Shown here one piece after another: positions 26,173-34,309 of a stretch of 64,000 nucleotides of DNA. The number at the start of each line of letters is the position of its first letter. Positions within the stretch are counted from its first letter, which is position 1. This DNA comes from Erwinia sorbitola. Lineage in GTDB: Bacteria > Pseudomonadota > Gammaproteobacteria > Enterobacterales > Enterobacteriaceae. The DNA lies in NCBI RefSeq assembly GCF_009738185.1, contig NZ_CP046509.1, positions 3,475,501 through 3,539,500 of the forward strand. Direction: 5' to 3'. The notes below the pieces were generated by a model, which worked only from the letters and a program-made list of their open reading frames with translations, made no database searches and was not told where the DNA came from. A program made the translations under genes and the position numbers.

Positions 26173-26579
26173 GCCGGTTTATCGCTGCGGCAACATCCGG
26201 CCAGATGATTGATAATCGGACAGTCTGCGCTTTCATCTCCCGGGCAGCTGGCGGCGAGGTCGAGTAGTTTCTGACGCATCAGCTGAAGTTCACTGATGTG
26301 ATTCTCGATCTCCCGCACTTTACTAAGCGTCCGCGCCTTTACATCTGCGCTATGGCGTTGCGGATTGTTAAACAGGCTGACCATCTCCCGACACTCATCA
26401 AGATTAAATCCGACCTGACGAGCCTGGCGCAGCAGAGTCAACTCCTCCAGATGTTTAGCGCTGTAGCTACGATAGCCATTCTCAGTGCGCAGCGGTGGCG
26501 TCACCAGCCCTTTCTCCTCATAAAAACGGATCGCTTTGGGGGTTAATCCTGTCTTCTTTGCCACATCGCTGATATTCAT
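26169..26579 (-). CDS. cueR: Copper-responsive MerR-family regulator CueR
   Basis: A 136-aa MerR-type activator that senses Cu(I) with very high affinity and switches on copA. The DNA-binding domain is MNISDVAKKTGLTPKAIRFY, a long dimerisation helix follows, and the metal loop carries C112 and C120 (CPGDESADC) with S77, the pattern specific for monovalent copper, silver and gold. A CC pair near the C-terminus (129-130) also fits CueR. It is divergent from copA over a 95-base gap that holds its operator. Confidence 0.95.
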   Translation of the reverse strand: MNISDVAKKTGLTPKAIRFYEEKGLVTPPLRTENGYRSYSAKHLEELTLLRQARQVGFNLDECREMVSLFNNPQRHSADVKARTLSKVREIENHISELQLMRQKLLDLAASCPGDESADCPIINHLAGCCRSDKPA

Positions 26580-26588
26580 TTTTGCTCC

Positions 26589-26619
26589 TTGACCTTCCCC
26601 TTGATGGAAGGTTTAACCT
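26589..26619 (+). promoter_or_regulatory. CueR-controlled copA promoter
   Basis: ACCTTCC-N7-GGAAGGT (26592-26612) is the CueR dyad. It sits between -35 TTGACC (26589-26594) and -10 TAACCT (26614-26619), which are 19 bp apart, the overlong spacer typical of MerR-family promoters. The layout is nearly identical to E. coli copA. Confidence 0.93.
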
Positions 26620-26674
26620 CTATAACTAATGTAAAACCCCCACCGGGTCAAACCGGATCAACAGGAGTGATAAT

Positions 26675-29197
26675 ATGTCACAAGTAACCACCTTAGCCCT
26701 GAACGGGCTGACCTGCGGTCACTGCGTTAAACGGGTGAAAGAGACGCTGGAACAGCGTGATGACGTCGAGCAGGCGGAAGTCAGTATCAATGAAGCCCGC
26801 ATTACCGGTGAAGCCAGCGCAGATGCGCTGATAGCTGCCGTTGAGCAGGCGGGCTACCACGCCAGCCTGTCAGCAGGAGACTCGCACCCAAAGCCTGATA
26901 CGCTGACAGAATCAGAACCTCAGCCGGAAGCGCTGACAGCGTCCCCGCCCGAGCTTCCGGCGTCTACTCCAACCGACACACCCGACAGCTATCAGCTGCT
27001 GATCGACGGCATGAGCTGCGCCAGCTGCGTCAGCCGCGTGCAGAGCGCACTGCAAAATGTACCCGGTGTCAGCCAGGCTCGCGTCAACCTTGCCGAACGC
27101 AGCGCCCTGGTGATGGGTTCAGCATCGCCAGAAGCGCTAACCGATGCGGTTATCCGTGCCGGATATAGCGCTGAAATCATTGAAGATGACGTGAAACGCC
27201 GCGAAAAACAGCAGCAAACCGCGCAAGCTGCGGTGAAACGTTTCCGCTGGCAGGCAATACTGGCGCTGGCGCTGGGCATTCCCATGATGGGCTGGGGAAT
27301 GATCGGTGACAATATGATGCTGACCGCAGAAAATCGCAGCGGCTGGCTGGTAGCGGGAGTGCTGACCCTGCTGGTAATGATTATTGCCGGGGGGCACTTT
27401 TATCGCAGTGCATGGCGCAGTCTGCTAAATCGCAGCGCCACTATGGATACGCTGGTGGCTCTGGGCACGGCTGCCGCCTGGCTCTATTCTATTACGGTCA
27501 ATCTGTGGCCGGATCTGTTCCCTATGGCGGCTCGCCATCTCTATTATGAAGCCAGTGCGATGATTATCGGCCTGATAAACCTTGGCCATATGCTGGAGCA
27601 GCGCGCCCGTCAGCGCTCCTCAAAAGCGCTGGAAAAATTGCTGGATCTCACACCGCCCACCGCCCGCGTGGTAACAGAAAACGGTGAGCAAACGCTGCCT
27701 CTCAGTGAGGTGCAGCTCGGCATGACACTTCGCGTCACTACGGGAGATCGCGTGCCGGTAGATGGCACCATCCTGCGCGGTGAAGCCTGGCTGGATGAAG
27801 CCATGCTGACCGGAGAAGCTATCCCGCAGCAGAAATCGCCGGGAGACACGCTACATGCAGGCACCGTACTACAGGACGGCAGCGTACTGTTTAGCGCCAC
27901 CGCCATCGGCAAAAACACCACCCTGTCGCGTATTATTCAGTTAGTACGCCATGCGCAGAGCAGTAAGCCGGAAATCGGACAGCTGGCTGATAAAATCTCT
28001 GCGGTGTTTGTCCCTCTGGTGGTAGCGATAGCGCTGTTTAGTGCCTTCGTATGGTATCTGGTCGGCCCGGCACCACAGATGGTTTACACCCTGGTGATTG
28101 CCACCACCGTACTGATTATTGCCTGCCCATGCGCACTGGGGCTGGCTACGCCAATGTCAATTATTGCAGGCGTCGGGCGCGCCGCTGAGTTCGGCGTCCT
28201 GGTGCGGGATGCCGATGCACTGCAACGCGCCAGCACCCTGAGTACCCTGGTGTTTGATAAAACCGGCACCCTGACCGAAGGCGTACCGCGCGTCGTTGAC
28301 GTGCTGCTATTTAACGGCGCGGATATGCACACTGTGCTGCGCCAGGCCGCTGCGCTGGAACAGGGTTCAAGCCATCCTCTGGCACGGGCAATCATTGAGC
28401 ACGCTGCCCTGCCCGCTCTGCCTGAAATCGATCAATTCCGCACCATACCTGGTCTGGGCGTCAGCGGCATACTTGACGGGATCCCCCTGCTGCTAGGTAA
28501 TCCGCCGCTGATGGCGCAACAGCAGATAGCCACCGGGGCTGTCACGCAACAGCTGGAACAGCAGGCCGCAAGCGGTGCCACACCGGTATTACTCTCTGCC
28601 GGAGGTAAAATAGTCGCTCTGATTGCTATTCGTGACCCGCTGCGTAAAGAGAGTATCAGCGCGCTCCAGCGGTTGCATAAACGCGGCTATCAGCTGGTCA
28701 TGCTGACGGGTGATAACGAAATCACGGCAAATGCTATTGCGCGCGAGGCCGGTATCGACCGGGTGATTGCTGGCGTGCTGCCGGAAGGGAAAGCCGATGC
28801 AATTCGCACCCTCCAACAGCAGGGCCAGCAGGTGGCGATGATTGGCGATGGTATTAACGATGCTCCGGCGCTGGCGCAGGCCGATGTAGGCATCGCCATG
28901 GGCGGCGGCAGCGATGTGGCGATTGAAACAGCTGCTATCACGCTGATGCGTCAGGATCTTAATGCCGTAGTGGATGCGTTAGCGATCTCTCAGGCTACCT
29001 TGCGCAATATGAAGCAAAATTTGCTCGGGGCATTTATCTATAACGCCTGCGGCATCCCGATAGCTGCCGGAGTACTCTATCCGTTAACAGGTACTCTGCT
29101 CAGTCCGGTGGTGGCAGGTGCGGCGATGGCACTCTCATCGATTACCGTGGTGAGTAACGCCAATCGTCTGATTCGCTACAGGCCGCCGCAGTCGTAA
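26675..29197 (+). CDS. copA: Cu(I)-exporting P-type ATPase CopA
   Basis: P1B-type ATPase of 840 aa that pumps Cu(I) from cytoplasm to periplasm. Two N-terminal heavy-metal domains carry GLTCGHC (C14, C17) and GMSCASC (C115, C118). Further motifs are the TGEAIPQQ actuator, the transmembrane CPC motif in IACPCALG, phosphorylation site DKTGTLTEG, SSHPLARA in the N-domain, and GDGINDAPAL. AGGAG lies 8 bases before the ATG. A conserved slippery site after the first metal domain (26887-26893) should yield a short copper chaperone from the same gene. Confidence 0.96.
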   Translation: MSQVTTLALNGLTCGHCVKRVKETLEQRDDVEQAEVSINEARITGEASADALIAAVEQAGYHASLSAGDSHPKPDTLTESEPQPEALTASPPELPASTPTDTPDSYQLLIDGMSCASCVSRVQSALQNVPGVSQARVNLAERSALVMGSASPEALTDAVIRAGYSAEIIEDDVKRREKQQQTAQAAVKRFRWQAILALALGIPMMGWGMIGDNMMLTAENRSGWLVAGVLTLLVMIIAGGHFYRSAWRSLLNRSATMDTLVALGTAAAWLYSITVNLWPDLFPMAARHLYYEASAMIIGLINLGHMLEQRARQRSSKALEKLLDLTPPTARVVTENGEQTLPLSEVQLGMTLRVTTGDRVPVDGTILRGEAWLDEAMLTGEAIPQQKSPGDTLHAGTVLQDGSVLFSATAIGKNTTLSRIIQLVRHAQSSKPEIGQLADKISAVFVPLVVAIALFSAFVWYLVGPAPQMVYTLVIATTVLIIACPCALGLATPMSIIAGVGRAAEFGVLVRDADALQRASTLSTLVFDKTGTLTEGVPRVVDVLLFNGADMHTVLRQAAALEQGSSHPLARAIIEHAALPALPEIDQFRTIPGLGVSGILDGIPLLLGNPPLMAQQQIATGAVTQQLEQQAASGATPVLLSAGGKIVALIAIRDPLRKESISALQRLHKRGYQLVMLTGDNEITANAIAREAGIDRVIAGVLPEGKADAIRTLQQQGQQVAMIGDGINDAPALAQADVGIAMGGGSDVAIETAAITLMRQDLNAVVDALAISQATLRNMKQNLLGAFIYNACGIPIAAGVLYPLTGTLLSPVVAGAAMALSSITVVSNANRLIRYRPPQS
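26887..26961 (+). promoter_or_regulatory. Programmed -1 frameshift site in copA producing a CopA(Z)-like chaperone
   Basis: The heptamer C-CCA-AAG (26887-26893) is in the X-XXY-YYZ phase at codons P72-K73, exactly where E. coli copA frameshifts. After slipping, the ribosome would read GCC then TGA (26896-26898), giving a 74-residue protein that holds only the first CxxC domain. Downstream, CTGAT/ATCAG (26895-26899 with 26911-26915) can form a stem whose loop CGCTG (26901-26905) can pair with CAGCG (26937-26941), a possible pseudoknot. A strong 8-bp stem also lies at 26923-26961. The structure is my inference. Confidence 0.8.
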
Positions 29198-29284
29198 TTC
29201 AAACAACAAGTGCTGCGTTTTGCCCTGTCCGTCAGCGACTTATCACGCTAGCATGGTGTGACTGACAGCATAAGGCGAAGAAAA

Positions 29285-30091
29285 ATGGCGAATATTATTT
29301 ACAGGTTTCAGACGTTGTGGCGCAGGCTGTTTTCGGTGGGTTACCGCTATCCCGCCATGGATATTACGCTGGAAGGCCGTCGCCATCTGCACCTGGTGGG
29401 TAGTATTCATATGGGCACACGTAATATGAAGCCTCTCCCGGCGGTGCTGCATGAACGTCTTCAGGAGGCCGACGCGCTGATTGTTGAGGCTGATATCACC
29501 GCCGGGGCCTCTCCCTTCAGCGAGAGCGACCTGTGCCCGCCGCTGGCCCTGCGCCTCTCCGAAGAACAGTTACAAAAACTGCAACGCCACTGTGAAGAAT
29601 TGAACATCGACCTGTCGCGTGTGGATACGCTGCCCGCCTGGCAGATAGCACTGATGCTCCAGGCGCAGCAGGCACAGCGCCTGGGGTTACGTGCCGACTG
29701 CGGTATTGACTACCAGCTGCTCCAGGCAGCGCATGATCAACAGAGAAAAGTCATTGAGCTGGAAGGGCCAGAAGCACAGCTTACGATGCTGAAATCGCTG
29801 CCGGATAACGGCCTGCCGCTGCTGGAAGATACGCTACAGCACTGGCAAACTAATGCACGATTGCTGCAAACTATGGTCAGCTGGTGGCTGGAAGCGCCGC
29901 CAGGCAGCATCGGAAAACTGGCATTGCCCAGTACTTTCAGTAATAGTCTCAACGATATGTTAATGCACCAGCGTAACCAGCAATGGTGCCAGTTTTTACG
30001 TCAGCTACCACCCGGGCGCTATGTAGTTGCGGTAGGTGCCCTGCATCTGTACGGTGAAGGAAACCTGCGTGGACTGCTGGCGAACGGGTAA
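29285..30091 (+). CDS. ybaP: TraB/GumN-family protein YbaP
   Basis: A 268-aa TraB/GumN-fold protein of unestablished activity. The two conserved histidine-glycine motifs are LHLVGSIHMGTRNM near the N-terminus and VAVGALHLYGEGNLRGLL at the C-terminus, with EAD (IVEADI) after the first. It matches E. coli YbaP along its length. The ATG at 29285 is preferred over the GTG at 29258 because AAGGCGAAG lies just before it. Its last codon abuts the 3' end of chiX on the other strand. Confidence 0.88.
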   Translation: MANIIYRFQTLWRRLFSVGYRYPAMDITLEGRRHLHLVGSIHMGTRNMKPLPAVLHERLQEADALIVEADITAGASPFSESDLCPPLALRLSEEQLQKLQRHCEELNIDLSRVDTLPAWQIALMLQAQQAQRLGLRADCGIDYQLLQAAHDQQRKVIELEGPEAQLTMLKSLPDNGLPLLEDTLQHWQTNARLLQTMVSWWLEAPPGSIGKLALPSTFSNSLNDMLMHQRNQQWCQFLRQLPPGRYVVAVGALHLYGEGNLRGLLANG

Positions 30092-30175
30092 AAAAAAGGC
30101 CGATATCTCTATCGGCCCGTCAATAAGGACATATTTATGATTTTTGTTATCGTCTCAGCGGTTAAGCTGACGCGG
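30091..30175 (-). ncRNA. chiX: Small RNA ChiX (SroB/MicM)
   Basis: Placed as in E. coli, between ybaP and ybaK and antisense in orientation to both. The 3' end is a terminator stem GGCCGATA / TATCGGCC with loop GAGA, then seven to eight U, preceded by UUGACGG exactly as in E. coli ChiX. A 5' hairpin around CGTCAGC...GCTGAGACG and an A/U-rich middle match the known layout, and the length of about 84 nt agrees. ChiX is an Hfq-dependent repressor of the chitoporin chiP. The pairing region differs from E. coli (UAUGUCCUUAUUGACG where E. coli has GAAAUUCCUCUUUGACG). The 5' end is estimated. Confidence 0.78.
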
Positions 30176-30269
30176 GCAAGATTGTCGCTCAAAGCGTAAA
30201 TTTTCGCCAGCACTTTTGTTCATCAATTGTTCACCCTTTTCTGCAATATCTGACAGAAGGTTAGTGGTT

Positions 30270-30752
30270 ATGACACCCGCAGTAATACTGCTTGAGAAAC
30301 AAAAAGTCGCATTTACGCTGCACCCCTATGAGCATGACAGCAGTGAAACCAACTTCGGAGACGAAGCGGTGCGCAAACTAAATCTTAATGCCGATCAGGT
30401 GTATAAAACCCTGCTGGTCGCCCTGAACGGTGATAATAAAACCCTGGCAGTGGCGGTGACGCCGGTCGCCGGGCAGCTTGACCTGAAGAAAGTGGCAAAA
30501 GCTCTGGGTGTAAAAAAGGTTGAGATGGCTGACCCGCAGTTTGCCCAGCGCAGTACCGGCTACCTGCTGGGTGGTATCAGCCCGCTGGGTCAAAAAAAAC
30601 GACTGCCGACCGTCATTGACCACCTGGCGCAACAGTTTGCCACCATCTATGTTTCCGGCGGCAAGCGCGGGCTGGATATTGAGCTGGCACCGCAGGATCT
30701 GGCACGGCTACTGAACGCCAGCTTCGCCGACATCGCAAAACGCACCGATTAA
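30270..30752 (+). CDS. ybaK: Cys-tRNA(Pro)/Cys-tRNA(Cys) deacylase YbaK
   Basis: Trans-editing enzyme of 160 aa that hydrolyses Cys-tRNA(Pro) misacylated by ProRS. The YbaK/ProX fold is recognisable from HPYEHDSSETNFGDEAV, QVYKTLLVAL (catalytic Lys), VTPVAGQLDLKKVAKALG, STGYLLGGISPLGQKKRLP and YVSGGKRGLDIEL. A start at 30216 would add 18 residues; the ATG at 30270 has AAGGTTAG upstream and matches the E. coli length. Confidence 0.94.
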   Translation: MTPAVILLEKQKVAFTLHPYEHDSSETNFGDEAVRKLNLNADQVYKTLLVALNGDNKTLAVAVTPVAGQLDLKKVAKALGVKKVEMADPQFAQRSTGYLLGGISPLGQKKRLPTVIDHLAQQFATIYVSGGKRGLDIELAPQDLARLLNASFADIAKRTD

Positions 30753-30758
30753 ACTGCA

Positions 30759-31625
30759 CTATCCAGAGCGCTGGGCCAGCAGCTGATCCACCATCCAGCG
30801 CCCTGCCGGGCCTGGCGGCGTACGTCGTGACCACACCACATCCACCTGGATTCGCTGCGGCCACCCAGCCACACGCAGCTCACGCAGTTTCTGGTGGCCA
30901 AACTGCTCAGTCAGCCAGCGCGGCAGGATACTCCAGCCAAAGCCCTGCTCCGCCATCTCCAGCAGCAGCAGATAAGACTGTGCCAGCCATACCCTTCCCG
31001 TTGGCGCTGGCGTGCGTTCAACCCAGGTATTCAGCCTCAGCTCACGCAGCTGCTTTAATTCTGCTTCACTGACCATATCTTGTTGTGCCAGCGGATGATC
31101 CTGGTGCAGGAAAATGGCCATCTGCGCTTCCACCTGCAGACGCTGCACGGTGATATCAGCGGGATAGTGATCCTGTACGCGTACTACGCCAATGTGGGCA
31201 CGGTTACTCTGCAACAGGTCGATGACGTCGGCATCTTCGGCGATCATGCACTCAAATTCGATATCCGGATAGCGACTATCGAAGCGTTGCAGCAGCGACT
31301 CATGGTAATCCGCCTGCCAGAAATCGGAGATCGCCAGCCGCAGACAGGGCTCTACATCGCCGGCAAGACGGATCGCCAGCTCATCCAGCTGCGCGGCTGC
31401 GGCCAAAATCTCTTTGACCTGTACCAGTGCACGCTGACCATTTTCAGTCAGCACCGGATTACGAGACTCCCGGCTGAACAGCGCAAAACCGAGATCGTTT
31501 TCAAGATTAGCCACCGAAGTGCTGATGGTGGACTGACTTTTTCGCAGCGCACGCGCTGCCGCCGAGAACGATCCACTCTCGACAGTTTGCACAAAGGCTT
31601 CCAGAGACTCCGGTGAATAACGCAA
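30759..31625 (-). CDS. LysR-family regulator divergent from PACE transporter
   Basis: A 288-aa LysR-type protein: winged helix (ESLEAFVQTVESGSFSAAARALRKSQSTIS) followed by a substrate-binding domain. It is transcribed away from a PACE efflux gene 88 bases distant, the same arrangement as AceR with AceI in Acinetobacter. That suggests it controls the pump in response to a cationic biocide or polyamine, which is inference. It ends 6 bases from ybaK in convergent orientation with no visible terminator. Confidence 0.85.
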   Translation of the reverse strand: MRYSPESLEAFVQTVESGSFSAAARALRKSQSTISTSVANLENDLGFALFSRESRNPVLTENGQRALVQVKEILAAAAQLDELAIRLAGDVEPCLRLAISDFWQADYHESLLQRFDSRYPDIEFECMIAEDADVIDLLQSNRAHIGVVRVQDHYPADITVQRLQVEAQMAIFLHQDHPLAQQDMVSEAELKQLRELRLNTWVERTPAPTGRVWLAQSYLLLLEMAEQGFGWSILPRWLTEQFGHQKLRELRVAGWPQRIQVDVVWSRRTPPGPAGRWMVDQLLAQRSG

Positions 31626-31713
31626 AGATATATCGCTTTTATCGATGGCTGATAATTTTATCTTAGCAAATAAAACGTGGAAAATAGCGGGAATAATAAA
31701 TTAAGGAGGACGT

Positions 31714-32163
31714 ATGTCTGGTCGTTCACTAAAAGAACGTTTTTTCCATGCTGTAGGTTTCGAAGTTCTGGCAATTGCGCTGGTATCACCTGCTGCCGCA
31801 TGGATTATGGATAAGCCCCTGTTCCAGATGGGCGCGCTGGCGATTATGCTGTCGACCGTGGCAATGATTTGGAACATGATTTATAACGCCGGGTTTGACC
31901 GCCTCTGGCCGCGCGACAAGGTTACTCGCGGCTTAGGGTTGCGCATTTTTCACGCGGTGGCATTTGAATGTGGCTTTATATTGATTGGCCTGCCGCTGGC
32001 CGCCTGGATGCTGGGAATCAGCCTGTGGCAGGCACTGATGATTGAAATCGGCTTTTTCTTGTTCTTCCTGCCGTATACCGTGGTTTATAACTGGCTGTAT
32101 GACAAAATACGCGACCGTATTGTTACATCCAGACATTCTCAGCCACTAAATAAACACGGCTAA
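31714..32163 (+). CDS. PACE (AceI-family) multidrug/biguanide efflux transporter
   Basis: A 149-aa inner-membrane protein with two tandem bacterial transmembrane pair domains, giving four helices. The repeat is visible as FHAVGFEVLAIALVSPAAAWI and FHAVAFECGFILIGLPLAAWM, each followed by a WNMIYNAGFDRLW- or YNWLYDKIRDR-type helix. The acidic residue in the first helix (FEV, Glu17) corresponds to the proton-coupling Glu of AceI. GGAGG precedes the ATG. The 3' end contains a 14-bp tandem duplication. Confidence 0.9.
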   Translation: MSGRSLKERFFHAVGFEVLAIALVSPAAAWIMDKPLFQMGALAIMLSTVAMIWNMIYNAGFDRLWPRDKVTRGLGLRIFHAVAFECGFILIGLPLAAWMLGISLWQALMIEIGFFLFFLPYTVVYNWLYDKIRDRIVTSRHSQPLNKHG

Positions 32164-32174
32164 ATAAACACGGC
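32147..32174 (+). repeat. 14-bp tandem duplication at the end of the PACE gene
   Basis: TAAATAAACACGGC occurs twice in direct succession (32147-32160 and 32161-32174), then a partial third unit (TAAACGGC). The stop codon is the first TAA of the second copy, so the duplication determines the C-terminus NKHG. Confidence 0.85.
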
Positions 32175-32193
32175 TAAACGGCATTCTGTACAT

Positions 32194-32219
32194 GAAGGGC
32201 GGCAAAACAGCCGCCCTTC
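32194..32219. terminator. Bidirectional hairpin between PACE gene and ushA
   Basis: Perfect 10-bp stem GAAGGGCGGC / GCCGCCCTTC with loop AAAACA lies in the gap between two convergent genes. U-tracts are short on both sides. Confidence 0.65.
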
Positions 32220-32239
32220 TGCTGACATCTGACTGATGG

Positions 32240-34021
32240 TTAATGCGCAGCGGCTGTCTCCATTTTCATCGGACGCCACTGTTTAGGTGCGGCTGGCTTC
32301 CCGCTCTCTATCGTTTTCTCTACCGCCTTTTCTTCTGTTTTCTCTTCTTTCCCTTCTTTCTCTGCGGCTTTTTGATAGATGATCTCACCGGCGGGCTGGT
32401 ATTTCGCTACATCAAGCGGGGAATGGCTCTGAATATACTGTTTCAGTACTTCGGCATCGACAAAACCGGTGTTCACATAGCCAGGCATCTTATCCACTAC
32501 CGGATAGCCATCGCCACCCGTGGCGTTAAAGCTCAGAGTCGCCATGCGGTAGATTTTATCAGCTTCCAGCGGCTTGCCGTTGATTTTGATATTACTGACG
32601 CCGGTACCGTCTGCTGTCAGACTGACGCGCGCAAACTGCGCATAAGCGCCGGAATCAACCTGCTTATTAGCCACAACCGCGAGGTATTTTTCTACCTCAC
32701 TGCCTTTCATATCGATATAGACCAGCGTATTACCAAAGGGCTGAACTTTCAGGACATCTTTATAGGTGATAGCACCGCTTTCAATTGAGTCCCGCACCCC
32801 GCCACCGCTCATAATAGCGAAATCAGCTTTGGTACGTTCAATCAGCCCTTCCAGTATCAGACGTGCCATACTGGTCTGCTCAAAACGGACTTTGCTGCGA
32901 TCGCCCTCCAGCCGCCCGTTAACGCTACCGATTTTCACCCCAAGCTGTGCTTCACCTTTTTTCTGAAATGGCGTCAGCAGCTTTTGCATTGCCGGATTTT
33001 TGGCGATTTCAGCGGTGTAGTTCACCCATGTGGTGCTGCCGTCAGCATTTTTTACTTTATGCTTGAGGTTGATCGGTACCAGCTCGTAATGATCCAGCGT
33101 CAACTTGCCGTTAACAAAGGTAAAGTCTGCGCGCCCGATATATTTACCCCACTCATGAGCCTGCACGATCCAGGTACCGTTTTGACGATCTGGCGTACAT
33201 GGCGTGCCCGGCACATAGTCAGCCTGCTTCACATTCTCTTTCGCCATACATACCGGATCCTGCGAGTGCCCACCAACGATCATATCGAGGTAACCGGCGG
33301 GCAGTTCGCGCGCCATCTCCACATCACCCGGAGCGTTGGATCCATGCTGACCATTATCGTAATGGCCCATATGGGTTGCGGCGATAATCACATCTGGCTT
33401 CTCTTTCGCCCGCAGTGCTTCCACTACTGCTTTAGCTTCGGTGGCAGGTTTATGGAACAGAATATCAGTGAAATTTTCCGGGTTGCCGATTTTCGCCGTA
33501 TCGTCAGTGGTCAGTCCGATAACCGCGATCTTCAGGCCCATCCGGTTGAACAGAGCGTAGGGCTGGAACAGGCGTTTCCCGGTACTTTTTTGATAAATAT
33601 TGGCCGATAGCAGCGGGAACTTCGCCCACTTCTGCTGCTTGCGCAGGACGGAGAGCGGGTTATCAAATTCGTGATTGCCGATGGCCATCGCATCATAGCC
33701 AATCAGGTTCATGCCGCGAAAATCAGGTTCTGCATCCTGTAAATCAGATTCCGGAACACCGGTATTGATATCTCCGCCAGAGAGGATCAGGGTTGCTCCA
33801 CCGTGAGCCTGCACCTCATAACGGATCTGATCCATCATGGTTTTTTGCGCGGCCAGGCCATATTCGCCCTGCTCGTTATTCCAGAAACGTCCATGGTGGT
33901 CATTGGTGTGCAGCACAGTGAACTTATAGACACGGTCTTTCACCCATGCCTGAGCCATAAACGGGGCGCTTAACAATGCCACCGCCAGCACGCTGGCGAG
34001 ACTTTTTTTACATAATGGCAC
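32240..34021 (-). CDS. ushA: Periplasmic 5'-nucleotidase / UDP-sugar hydrolase UshA
   Basis: A 593-aa secreted phosphoesterase that degrades 5'-nucleotides and UDP-sugars for salvage. A signal peptide (SLASVLAVALLSAPFMAQA) precedes the metallophosphatase domain with HTNDHHGRFWN, LSGGDINTG, GNHEFDN, ATHMGH and GGHSQDP. The C-terminal nucleotide-binding domain has MSGGGVRDSIE and FNATGGDGYPVVD. It is about 40 residues longer than E. coli UshA (550 aa): after the conserved end comes a charged tail rich in Lys and Glu (about 550-577), then a Pro/Lys segment. GGAGG precedes the ATG. Confidence 0.94.
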   Translation of the reverse strand: MPLCKKSLASVLAVALLSAPFMAQAWVKDRVYKFTVLHTNDHHGRFWNNEQGEYGLAAQKTMMDQIRYEVQAHGGATLILSGGDINTGVPESDLQDAEPDFRGMNLIGYDAMAIGNHEFDNPLSVLRKQQKWAKFPLLSANIYQKSTGKRLFQPYALFNRMGLKIAVIGLTTDDTAKIGNPENFTDILFHKPATEAKAVVEALRAKEKPDVIIAATHMGHYDNGQHGSNAPGDVEMARELPAGYLDMIVGGHSQDPVCMAKENVKQADYVPGTPCTPDRQNGTWIVQAHEWGKYIGRADFTFVNGKLTLDHYELVPINLKHKVKNADGSTTWVNYTAEIAKNPAMQKLLTPFQKKGEAQLGVKIGSVNGRLEGDRSKVRFEQTSMARLILEGLIERTKADFAIMSGGGVRDSIESGAITYKDVLKVQPFGNTLVYIDMKGSEVEKYLAVVANKQVDSGAYAQFARVSLTADGTGVSNIKINGKPLEADKIYRMATLSFNATGGDGYPVVDKMPGYVNTGFVDAEVLKQYIQSHSPLDVAKYQPAGEIIYQKAAEKEGKEEKTEEKAVEKTIESGKPAAPKQWRPMKMETAAAH

Positions 34022-34063
34022 TATGACCCTCCTTGTTGAAAAACCGTATTAACAGAAATTTTT

Positions 34064-34207
34064 ATACCCACACGGTCTAATAGTAGACCTGAAATAACGG
34101 ATGCTGGCAGGCGGCAACGCAGCGCATCCCCAGGAGCTTACATCAGTAAGTGACTGGGGTAAGTGAGGAAGAGCCAACGATCCTGCACGTCGAAGTATGA
34201 CGGGTAT
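34064..34207. repeat. ERIC element (intergenic repeat unit)
   Basis: The core ATCCCCAGGAGCTTACAT and AGTAAGTGACTGGGGT corresponds to the ERIC1R/ERIC2 primer sites. The outer ends are inverted (ATACCC at 34064, GGGTAT ending 34207), and AGCCAACG plus GAAGTATGACGGGTAT form the usual right half. It lies between divergent ushA and fsr, a normal position for these non-autonomous enterobacterial repeats, and occupies about half of the 288-base gap. Confidence 0.9.
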
Positions 34208-34309
34208 CAGGCTTAACGCTAAATGATATTTACTGTACCTTATGTTATTAGCACGTTAACAAATTTTCCGATTTCCAGTTAAAAACATAAAAATTGACGG
34301 GTTATTTCA

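Noticed and set aside
26887..26898. Possible frameshift mutation in copA
   Set aside because: The main frame is intact to residue 840; the -1 stop is part of a conserved programmed slippery site.
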